Below are positions 11,020 to 19,427 of a stretch of DNA of 33,034 nt, one piece after another. Within the stretch, counting starts at the first letter, position 1, and every line of letters begins with the position of its first letter. The stretch is from positions 1 to 33,034 of the forward strand of contig JAAAUF010000444.1 in the NCBI GenBank assembly GCA_015499985.1. The letters are read 5' to 3'. A program made the position numbers and the translations under genes. The DNA is from Haplosporangium gracile (lineage: Eukaryota > Mortierellomycota > Mortierellomycetes > Mortierellales > Mortierellaceae). Below the pieces are notes generated by a model that was not told the DNA's origin, did not search any database, and saw only the letters and a program-made list of their open reading frames with translations.

Positions 11020-11135
11020 TTTTTTTCTTTCATTCTTGTCCTGTCTTCTCTACTCTTCTTCTTTTCCCTTCCCTTCTCGTCTTCTCTTCCCTTCCCTTCT
11101 CTTCTTTCTTTCTTTCTTTCTTTCTATCCTTCTCT
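11020..11135 (+). repeat. Polypyrimidine/CT simple-sequence tract with CTTT microsatellite
   Basis: An almost pure C/T stretch with CTTCC-like units and, near 11104-11126, about five TTTC units. It is part of a pyrimidine-rich leader upstream of the ATG at 11451. Confidence 0.8.
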
Positions 11136-11450
11136 TTTCACATCAGTCCCATCGGCTCCGCTTTCAACAGCGAAATACAATACAGATATCATATCGGAAA
11201 CTGATTCAACAACCCAGTTCTCTCAACAGCGTTAATCCATTTTATCACATTTTATCATACTCTTTCCTTCACTCACTCTCTAATCCTTATCTCTCCTTCT
11301 TCGCTCTTCACTCTTTTACCCTCACTTTCCTTCCGACACTTTCCCTCTCTTCATTAATCAACTCTCCCCTCGCTCATACACACACACAATCAACTTCCCT
11401 CTCACAATCGCCCACCATTCAACAAAGAACAACAACAAGAAAAGCCGTGA

Positions 11451-14400
11451 ATGTGCTCGCTCTACAGCATCAACAACAACTCAAAGTTCTCCGGCCAGTC
11501 CTCCTTCCAGGTCATCCTTTGCGCCAAAGACTCCTCTTCGCCACACCACTCCCCCTCTTCACCCATATCTTCTTCTTCAGCCCCTTGTTCCCCCTCCAGG
11601 CGGAAAAAGATGAAGGGTGGTGCTAAATCCTCGATCCTCATCCTCACTCCTTCTTCCCCGAATCAACAGCTGCAAGAAATCACCGCTCTCTTCAGCCCAC
11701 CATCCTTCCAATCGACAGCCCAGTCGTCCTCGTCGCCCTCGACTTCTTCCTCTTCTCCCTCCCTTTCAAACAACCCCAGCTCTGCTGTACACTACCGAGC
11801 CAACAGCAACTCCAACACCACCAGTCCTTCTTCCCTTTCATACCAACAACAACATCAGCAGCAAAGGCGGAGACAAGGGTCCAACCACGGCACGTCCCAC
11901 TGGCACCAGTTCCATCAACATCAACATCACCACCACCGCCATAACTCGTTTGACGCGTCCCTCGAGAACGACCAGGAGAACCAGCACCCCTACAGCACAA
12001 CCTACGCACACAAGCGGGCTTCCTTCCCGATTGATCAGCACAGCAACCACTCATTTTACCATAGCAAGAGGAATAATAACACCAGTGGTGCGAGTAGCAA
12101 TGGGATCCGTGGCAGAGACACTGGGAATGCTCGCTCCGCTCAGGTTCCTAATCCGACCAACTTGCAAATCCATTCCGAAACCTTTTTTCCATCGCAATCA
12201 ACACCGACTCCAACACATACCTCCTCCACAACCTTGCTTCTATCGGCACAACAGCAACCATATAACTACAGCAGCAGCAATAGCAACCTCCAGCAGCAGC
12301 GACGACCTGTGACCACACAATTGGCAGATCCAGCCGTGATTTCATTTGCTGCAGCTGCAGCTGCATCTGTATCAGGAGCAGGAGCAGGTGTAGGAGCAAG
12401 AGGAGGAGCTTCTTCGAGCATGTCATCGTCATCGTCATCTTCGTCCACCCTTCGCTCTCTTAGATCAAGTCCGATCCGCCAAACATCTATTCAGGGCGGA
12501 TCGCACACTGCATGGGGCGATATTAAGTCATTTCCGAGCGACCGTGCCCTTGCAGCTGCTACAATTACAGCGTCATCATCGCTATCTCTATCGACATTAC
12601 CAACAATGGCCGGAACAGCGTTAGCAACAACACCGGTTGCTACACCAGCCGCCGGAAAGGGGCAAGGTGCTCATGGGTACGTCCAATTGACGATATTGGC
12701 CAATGGGAACTGAGCGTACTGTGAAAGAGCAATGTCATCATGTTCATATCACTTTTTTTTTAGTTTTTTGGTTTTTAATCTTTTTGTTTGACCGATCGTC
12801 TTGGTTACTCACACCTACTATATTCTTCCTATGTTGACTGTAGATTCCAGACTAAGCCAAGGGACAGGTCGCCCTTAGCCTCGAGTGTCGACAGCCATGG
12901 CCATTCCATCTTTGACAGCGACGAGATGGATCTCCAGCACCAGCACTCAGACTCAAACATCGACTCTGACGCATCTATGACAGAGGCCGACACTGTCGAC
13001 CTTGATCCTGCCACTTTACAGTCAATGCAGGCCATCCATCCTCGTCGTTCCCTTCAACAAAAACAACAACAATCTCCACATCACCACAAGACCATCAACT
13101 ATCGCCATTCCCTCAACCACCACTTCAACCAGCATTTTCCTCTGCTCTCATCTACTTCTTCCCCCTCTGCAGCCACCGCAGCCACCGCGGCCAACACTGC
13201 CGCCGTCGCAGCCACCGCAGCCGCTGTAGCATCAGCAGCAGCAGCAGCAACAGCGGTATCTTCTGCCAGAGATGCTGAATCGCCTTTGGAGCGCAAGTCT
13301 CACTTGAGGCGAAAGTGCGATCGGTTGCAAGTCAAGAACGCAGCCCTCAAGGCGACTGTCATACAGGTCAAATCGGATTTAGCGCTCGAGCGCCAAAAGC
13401 GTTCGACAGTGGACCAGATTTACCTCAATATCAGGAAGGATCTGAATCAACGGCTCGAATCTGAGGAGGATAAGGTATTGAGCCTGAAGGCCGATCTGGA
13501 ACAGATGGCGGCCGAGATGAAGGAGCTCAAGGACCAACTCGCCTCTGCTAGAACCAGATCCACGCCCTTCTCGACCTCGGCTTCCATGTCTTCACTCTCT
13601 GGTCTCAACTCCAGATCAGCCAATGGATATCGGATCGGGTATGATAGCAGCGCTTTCTCGCTTTCGAGGGGCATCTCTACCTTTGGAGGAGTCCTCATGC
13701 CACATAACCCGAGCCTAATTGATGGACAGGATGACTCGGAGGAGTCTATGTTGTCGCATTCGTACTCGCCCACGAGCAGACGCGCTTCCGTTTCTCAACC
13801 CGCCAACATGAATTCCACACTGATGAGCTGCAGTGACGACGAAGTCGACGACGATGATGAGGAGATGGAGGAGGAAGATGAGAGCGATGACGAGTCTTGT
13901 ACTGTCAAGGGTGCCTTCCTATTCAAGCGGCCGCCCGTCAGCCACAGAGGCAGCGTTGCTTCCCCATTGTCCTTACGAACTCTGGCCGAGGAAATCATTG
14001 AAGAGGAAGAAGAGGAAGATGATGATGAGGAGTTGGATGAGGAGGATGAGGTCGACAGTGATCTGGAGGATCGCACGGCGGACAAAGATGACATTGACGG
14101 CTCGGACGCGCCTCGTACGATGATGGAGATTATTCTACAACGCCAACAGTCTCGCTCACCCGAAGATGACATGGAGGATCCACCAGCCGATGCCAAGGAG
14201 ACGTTTGATTCGATGGTTCAGAAGGCTCTTCTCCAGGCGATCCACTCCCGTCTCTCAGTTGCGCAGGCGCAGCTGCAGATCGAGGAGCTTGTTCTCAAGT
14301 ACGATGTCTCCCTTGATAAGACGGTTGAGACCATTACCAAGGGGATGTTGCGATGGTGGGAGGCCGAGCGCTTGGCGACTGGAGGATCTGCCTCAGGAGG

Positions 14401-15456
14401 ATTTGGGACCAACGCCATTGTAATCAACAAGGAAACTGGGGAGCGGGCGATTCCCAAGGTGGCGATCGAGAAGCGGATCGAGTCGTTCTTTGGGCCTCTA
14501 TTGCTCCAGTTTGTGGCATCGATCGACGAGCAAAAGACGCTGCTTGAGACGTTGGGCCAGCAGGCCCAAGCGGAGCCCGAGGGACGGTGGCTGAGAAATC
14601 ATAATGGGATTTTGGTGGCGCTTTACAAATACGATGTCCTCGACGGCGAAGCAGTCCTTGAATGGTGGCGTGCCCTCGAGGAACCCCAGGGCGTGTTCGG
14701 GCACGGCGGCAATAACCTCCGCAGTCTGGTGAGTCACCTCTTAGTCACATCTCTTTTTGCTTTACTATGACTCGATTGAACTTTTTTTTTGTTGCATGGA
14801 TTGGAGTTCTAATCAGGTCTACTTTTGCCTGTTATATCGTGTAGAACTCGCGATTTGCAGCATGGCTTGAAGACGAGGACGAAGAGTCGGACTCTGAGAG
14901 CGAGGATGATGAAGATAGTGAGACCGAAGAGGACAGTGTCTCGGATTCTTCCTGTTCAGAGTTCGAGTCCCATTCTGAGGATGACGACGACGATGACGAC
15001 GACTATGCGGAGGATGAAGAAGGTGGAGACGACGATAGATCGGCTGATGTGGAGAACGCTATGGATCAGGATGCAGTCGTGGAGGCCATTTTGGATGTAG
15101 CATTTCCAGAGACTCCATCGCCAACGACCTTTATCACCCACAATGCATCTGAGAGCAATAGCAACAAGAAAAACAACACTGCCGGAAACGCGAAGAGGAG
15201 GATTAGCTTTTGTACCAACAACAATTTGTATTATAGTCAGGACGGCAAAGTCCAGCAGCAGCCCGCGCGCAAGGTCAAGGACACTAACGGCGACGGCGGC
15301 GAGAGTAAGGACGGAGTTGATGGCGAAGCGGGTGAGGATGATCAGGAGGGTGATGATGATGTGGAGGACAGGGGCGTGGCGAAGAAGAAGTATGACCAGT
15401 GCCCGCCGTTCAAGGGGATCATCGACAGAGATATCGAGATCGGGACCATGGCTTAG
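11451..15456 (+). CDS. W2-domain (eIF2B-epsilon/eIF5-like C-terminal) protein with coiled coil, 1240 aa
   Basis: Three exons: 11451-12676, 12844-14728, 14845-15456. Introns of 167 and 116 nt are GT..AG and keep frame, with a split glycine codon (GG|A) at the first. Residues 1-515 are Ser/Gln/His-rich. About 518-548 is Ala-rich, and about 554-648 is a charged coiled coil (SHLRRKCDRLQVKNAALKA onward). Acidic blocks lie at about 739-760 and 791-820. Residues about 862-1060 resemble the W2/HEAT domain of eIF2B-epsilon: LVLKYDVSLDKTVETITKGML, NHNGILVALYKYDVLDGEAV, LEWWRALEEP and SRFAAWLEDEDEESDSES. In the family this domain contacts lysine blocks of eIF2-beta. The nucleotidyltransferase and hexapeptide repeats of eIF2B-epsilon are absent, so this is not eIF2B-epsilon itself. 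Near the C-terminus, R1156-F1159 (RISF) fits a PP1-docking motif. A cytosolic role touching translation initiation is inferred, not shown. Confidence 0.82.
15193..15210 (+). other. Sequence encoding KRRISF, a candidate PP1-docking (RVxF-type) motif
   Basis: Codons give Lys-Arg-Arg-Ile-Ser-Phe at about residues 1154-1159 of the W2-domain protein, in a disordered, Asn- and Lys-rich tail. The RVxF consensus allows basic, then Val or Ile, any residue, then Phe or Trp. The motif is short and matches by chance often, so this is a candidate only. Confidence 0.35.
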
Positions 15457-15563
15457 AGCATGCTATTGGTCTCTGCATGTTCTTTCTTCTCCACCCGCTC
15501 AACATCCACCATTCATTTTTTGTAACAACATTTTTGTACATTATTTTTTCATTATTTTTTCTT

Positions 15564-15569
15564 ATTAAA
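15564..15569 (+). terminator. Polyadenylation signal candidate of the W2-domain gene
   Basis: ATTAAA, a common variant hexamer, lies about 108 nt after the stop codon ending at 15456, within T-rich sequence. The next features are on the opposite strand. Confidence 0.4.
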
Positions 15570-15630
15570 TGAAGTCGGCAATGACTTTCAAAAGATATCA
15601 GCGTGTTATGCTATGTTATCATTAGTTTGT

Positions 15631-15835
15631 CTAACGTAGACAAGTGTGGATCGCTTCTGGTCGCAACTTTGGAAAGTGCTCCTTCAAGTCCGCCCTCTCC
15701 ATGTCAAGCTCGAGTTATACACACTCCTCATCCAAGCCATACATCAGCTTCACTTTAAGCCACCTTTCCACCATCCAGCGTAGTCCCTTCCTCCCGATCC
15801 AGTGGTTCACCCCATCAGTTTTAGTTCAAGGTTTT
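15631..15835 (-). pseudogene. C-terminal relic of an F-box/LRR family gene
   Basis: Read on the minus strand, this piece gives NHWIGRKGLRWMVERWLK, then LMYGLDEE, an in-frame stop, and LDMERADLKEHFPKLRPEA before a stop at 15633-15631. It aligns by eye with the last ~70 residues of the intact neighbour at 17198-19102 (DHRIGKSELEWMAVHWPKLK, AVLREHMQMLRPDVKHE). It is closer still to the pseudogene at 16091-16945, as expected for tandem duplication. No F-box or upstream leucine-rich part is present, and an internal stop breaks the frame. Most likely non-functional. Confidence 0.7.
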
Positions 15836-15898
15836 GTGTTCTCTTTGCATGTCACCAAGAACGAATGGCTTCCTTAGACAACAATAAAAAAAAGAAGT

Positions 15899-16016
15899 CA
15901 ACCACTGAGCCAACATTCGAAAAAACCTTGCACAAACATAAAAAAAAAAAAAAAAGACAACCCCTGAGCCAACATTCGAAAAAACCTTGCACAAAAAAAA
16001 AAAAAAAAAAAAAAGA
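15899..16016 (+). repeat. Tandem duplication of a 59 bp unit ending in a poly(A) run
   Basis: Two consecutive 59 bp copies (15899-15957 and 15958-16016) share the core CTGAGCCAACATTCG, then AAAAAACCTTGCACAAA, and end in an A run followed by GA. The first copy has a CAT interruption before its A run. A third copy would begin at 16017 but diverges at once. Non-coding; it sits between two F-box relics. Confidence 0.85.
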
Positions 16017-16090
16017 CTAGCCCCCGATGATGGGAGTAACACAAAAGTTTTGTACGCTGTGTGCATCTGCATTTGCTGCGTTTGATTAAC

Positions 16091-16945
16091 TCAACAGATG
16101 TCCTCATAGAGACTATCATGGACCACATCCGGTCGCAACTCCTAAAAGTACTCCTTCAACGCAGCCCTCTCGGGATCACACTCAATATCGGTCAGCCTCT
16201 CCTTGTCCAGTCCATACATCAAGTTCAACTTTGGCCAGCCTTTTTGCCATCCAGTCCAATTCCTTCTTCCCAACCCGGTGGTTCAAACACTCGAACCCAA
16301 ACAACTCCAGTCCTTGAGAGCCGCCAGGCGATCTAGTCCAGACTCTAGCGAGAACTCCAGGATATCAAAGGTCTTTGCACCTTCGTAGATGAAATACTCT
16401 TTTCCGTCTTTTTCGTAGAATTCTTCAGCCTTATAGGTCCATGGGTAGCGCGACTCGTATCCGAGCTCCAGGTGCTTGAGGCTTGTCAGGCGGGCTAGTA
16501 GATCGTACATGCCGTGAGGTTGTCTCTGGTACCGATGAAACTTTTTGACCGCCGCCGACACACCTGCTGCTCCTCCTGCTCTTGCCGCCAAACTGACAGC
16601 CTCAAGAACCACGGGCTACTAAACAGTCAAGTTCCGGATAAACCGTTCATACTTTCAGAACACCGCCCTGACCCACTCCTGATCCTTGTCTTTATCAGAT
16701 TTCTCTCACAAGTCTGATGTCGGACCGTAGTTTTAAATAGGCCGAGTCCGTGGTCTTGGGAACGGCACAGCGCCAGAGGATGGAGTCCCATGATGGGTCG
16801 AGTCGTCAATGGTGTGCCAGTGGATCGGGATCATTGTCGAGTTCCACAGGCAGTTGACTTGAATACAGGCGAGGAGGTCGTGTGGCTGAAGGTAGGAGAC
16901 GATAAGAACAACTAGCTCTGGGATGTCGAACGCCTTAGCGTGCAT
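16091..16945 (-). pseudogene. Internally deleted F-box/LRR pseudogene
   Basis: The minus strand starts with an ATG at 16945 and an F-box-like N-terminus (FDIPELVVLIVSYLQPHDLL, ACIQVNCLWNSTM, HTIDDS). Frameshifts and stops follow, then remnants WVRAVF and KYERFIRNLTV that match the part just after the F-box in the intact neighbour. From about 16612 it jumps to the C-terminal leucine-rich part (LLARLTSLKHLELGYESR, LESGLDRLAALKD). A frameshift near 16310 precedes FGFECLNHRVGKKELDWMA, and it ends with ELRPDVVHD and a stop at 16093-16091. Compared with the intact 634-residue copy, several hundred residues of leucine-rich repeats are missing. Remaining frames could still be transcribed, but a working SCF adaptor is not expected. 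Confidence 0.78.
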
Positions 16946-17041
16946 GCTTGCAGGAGGTCTTTTGGCACGCAGAACAGGAGAGGCGATTGGTGTGAAGCTG
17001 TGGAAATAGTTAAAGACGCTGAAGTCTATTAATTAGGAAGA

Positions 17042-17071
17042 GGGGGGGAGGGGAGGGGAGGGGAGGGGAGG
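17042..17071 (+). repeat. G-run array (GGGGA repeats), G-quadruplex-type
   Basis: One run of seven G and four runs of four G separated by single A bases, then GG. It lies between the pseudogene start at 16945 and the stop of the intact F-box gene at 17198, so it is in the 3' flank of the intact minus-strand gene. Confidence 0.8.
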
Positions 17072-17197
17072 AAAGACGAGAGGAAAGGATAGATGAAGAG
17101 TAAAGGAACGGACGAGGGAGGGAAGTGTGAAAGAAACGAGAAGGGAAATAGGCGCACGAAATATCGCGGTGGCAAAAGAAAGGGTTTGGAAAAAAGA

Positions 17198-19102
17198 CTA
17201 CAAGCGAGAAGAGAAACTCGGCCCAGCCTCATGCTTGACATCCGGTCTCAACATCTGCATGTGCTCCCGCAGAACAGCCTTCTCAACACGATATTTCTCC
17301 CCAGGAACATCATCCTCCTGCAGCCCTCGCAACACCTTCAACTTGGGCCAGTGGACTGCCATCCATTCCAGCTCGGATTTTCCAATCCGGTGGTCAGCTC
17401 CTTCAAACCCAAACACCTCCAGCTCTTTGAGGGTCTCAAGGCGACCAAGTCCTGAAGCAAGCGACAGTTTCATGGTGCCAGCAATAGGCTGCGCAAAGGT
17501 CGGGTACCATTGTAAAATGTCACGAGGTGAGCGAGCGGTTCGAATCAGGGATAACTCTCGAAACTCGTACCCGAGATCAAGGACACGCAAGCGGGTGAAT
17601 GTCGATAGACGATTGTAGACCGTTTGCTGTTGCTCCCGACCGAGTCGTCGACGCTCCTTCAACTCCTCGTTCACACTCTCCTCCCCCGCACTCTTCTCCA
17701 CCGCACTCTCCTCCGCCACACTCTCCAAAATCGCTTCCTCAGAGGTTGTTAACCGAGAGAATCCAACAAACTGACAACGGAGTTTTTCGAGATCTGAACA
17801 CACCCACTCGTTGCTCTCAAGATCCTCGACATCAATCTTGTGGTTAACACCATCCAGCATCCTCAGGTCAGAGCAGGTTTCCATCAGGTGTCGAAAGACG
17901 TTTTGAATAGGGTCGGGCCCATACGAGTAATGGATCGACGGTCGGACGGTCGCTTGTAAGTATGTCTGGAACCCCTTGCAATGAAGGGCCAGATCACTAG
18001 CAACATATGGACCTAGCTCCGGGGCAGAGTACTCGATCAAGTCGGGTAACCACGGCAGAACCATTGTTCCCAGCCATTCATCCCAGTAACTTCCCATGCT
18101 TGACAGACATAACGACTTGAGCCCACTCCGCCGGTTCTCCAATAGCTGACCAACGTTTGTGCACTGCTCCGACTCGGACCAAATTTCACGCAGTCGAAGA
18201 TGAAGCAGGCCAGTTAGGCTCTTGAGAAGGTGGAGTAACTCCTGACTGTCGACCTGCATGTCCAACTCAAGAGTCTGCAACGACGACCACTCATGTCCCA
18301 CGAAGCAGCGGAGTCCCGAGGTTTTGTACGAATGGTACGTTTGCAGCCGAGGACAGCTCTCCAACACCCGATCAAGTTCGACCGAATCCAGTCTGTTATC
18401 CAGAAATGTCAGCTGAGGCAACGCCGTTAGAATCGTGTAAACATACTCAGGCGACACGTCAAACAACTCGCGCAAGTTCCATCCAAGCATCAACGATACC
18501 AGCCCAGGGTTCTGTCGAATAAGGAGCCAAAAATACTGACTCGTGTACCAGTCCCCCTCCTGCTGCTTCAAAGTCCTCCACCCAGCAACCATCGGCCTAA
18601 AAACATCACCAGCAAAGTCAGGTGAAAGCAAGTCCCCCACCCTCGCCGGTTCCATCCTATCCTGATATGTCAGCTCGCCCTCTTCCTGGATCTGCTCATA
18701 TTCCGCCATCTCCTTGGTAGTGTACGAATTCGCAAAGTCATTTGCTGTCAGCGACCGGAGTTGTGTACAGGTCTGTCCAAGGTAGGCCGCATCGACAATG
18801 ACTCGCCACTGCGTGCTCAGGTGACGGATATGGTATCCGTACTTTTTGAAGAGGTCAAGGATCCAGGCACGGCCTTGTCCGTTGTTGGCCTCTGAGTCGT
18901 CATACAGGTTGAGAATCTGAGGCCAGGCTCCTTTACTATCGTCCATGGTGCTGTAGAGTGCTGGGATAAACGCCTGGTTCCATTCCATAGAGACCTTGAC
19001 ACAGGAAAGTTGATCCTCGTGAGAGAGAAGGTTGCCAATGGGTGTTGCGAGTTCGACGATTCTCACAACCCGTACTGAGGGATTGTCGATATTGGGCGAC
19101 AT
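17198..19102 (-). CDS. F-box-like/leucine-rich repeat protein, 634 aa
   Basis: An intronless frame. The start is set at the ATG 19102-19100 because the in-frame extension to 19171 begins only with TTG. Residues about 10-55 read as a degenerate F-box (VRIVELATPIGNLLSHEDQL, SCVKVSMEWNQAFIPALYST). Irregular leucine-rich repeats follow through the body: LPQLTFLDNRLDSVELDRVL, SLQTLELDM, LTGLLHLRLREIW and LRVLDLGYEF. The C-terminus ends MQMLRPDVKHE. F-box proteins join SCF ubiquitin ligases through Skp1 and use repeats to bind substrates. An insert near residues 450-485 is a Glu/Ser-rich degenerate repeat (ESVAEESAVEKSAGEES). Relics of the same family lie on both sides and at 25982-27743 and 32595-32845. 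It is the only unbroken copy in the window. Its substrate is unknown, and the degenerate F-box leaves Skp1 binding unproven. Confidence 0.85.
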   Translation of the reverse strand: MSPNIDNPSVRVVRIVELATPIGNLLSHEDQLSCVKVSMEWNQAFIPALYSTMDDSKGAWPQILNLYDDSEANNGQGRAWILDLFKKYGYHIRHLSTQWRVIVDAAYLGQTCTQLRSLTANDFANSYTTKEMAEYEQIQEEGELTYQDRMEPARVGDLLSPDFAGDVFRPMVAGWRTLKQQEGDWYTSQYFWLLIRQNPGLVSLMLGWNLRELFDVSPEYVYTILTALPQLTFLDNRLDSVELDRVLESCPRLQTYHSYKTSGLRCFVGHEWSSLQTLELDMQVDSQELLHLLKSLTGLLHLRLREIWSESEQCTNVGQLLENRRSGLKSLCLSSMGSYWDEWLGTMVLPWLPDLIEYSAPELGPYVASDLALHCKGFQTYLQATVRPSIHYSYGPDPIQNVFRHLMETCSDLRMLDGVNHKIDVEDLESNEWVCSDLEKLRCQFVGFSRLTTSEEAILESVAEESAVEKSAGEESVNEELKERRRLGREQQQTVYNRLSTFTRLRVLDLGYEFRELSLIRTARSPRDILQWYPTFAQPIAGTMKLSLASGLGRLETLKELEVFGFEGADHRIGKSELEWMAVHWPKLKVLRGLQEDDVPGEKYRVEKAVLREHMQMLRPDVKHEAGPSFSSRL

Positions 19103-19427
19103 GGTGGATGGTGGGTGGAGAAAAGAAGCGGTCCTGGCTGCGGAGGGGCAAGGGAGGAAGTGAAGAGACAAAAAATTAATTAAAACCGAATGGCGCTAAT
19201 TATGAATATCGAGCATGGAAGTTGCCGCAGGCAGGACTGAATTTTCTTTATTTATTTGGCGCAGAAAAATGTGTAGGGTCAGAGTGGGGTAAAGGATATC
19301 ATATTCTAAAAGAGGTTCTTGTACATAAAAGTAAAAAAAAGTGTATGTGGTTGCTCTAAGTGACGCCCTCCACTCTTCCATGAGGGAGATTATTTAAAAA
19401 TGAAAAGAAAAAAAAGGTCGTACTGCT
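19103..19427. other. Short intergenic region between PSP1-domain and F-box genes
   Basis: It carries the promoter of the minus-strand F-box gene and the 3' end of the minus-strand PSP1-domain gene. On the minus strand an AATAAATAAA stretch near 19258-19249 is a polyadenylation signal candidate about 170 nt past the PSP1 stop. No gene seen. Confidence 0.6.

Larger units (their letters stand above)
9774..11450. other. Intergenic region with assembly gap
   Basis: It contains the 3' end of the HMG-box gene, an N gap at 10042-10051, a 7 bp inverted repeat at 10427-10445, and a strong polypyrimidine stretch at about 11000-11420 that leads into the next start codon. No gene is recognisable. Short frames here read as low-complexity Phe/Leu/Ser sequence from CT-rich DNA. 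Confidence 0.65.

Noticed and set aside
12829..13296. Short minus-strand frames opposite the W2-domain gene
   Set aside because: They mirror Ala, Gln and His codon repeats of the sense gene and have no independent support.
11451..15456. Naming the gene as the eIF2B-epsilon subunit
   Set aside because: Only the W2-type C-terminal module is present. Nucleotidyltransferase and left-handed beta-helix parts are absent.
17530..17550. GGTTCGAATC resembling a tRNA T-arm
   Set aside because: It lies inside the coding sequence of the intact F-box gene and no acceptor or anticodon stem can be built around it.
19103..19171. Longer start of the intact F-box protein
   Set aside because: The extension begins with TTG and has no ATG before 19102. 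Eukaryotic initiation there is unlikely.
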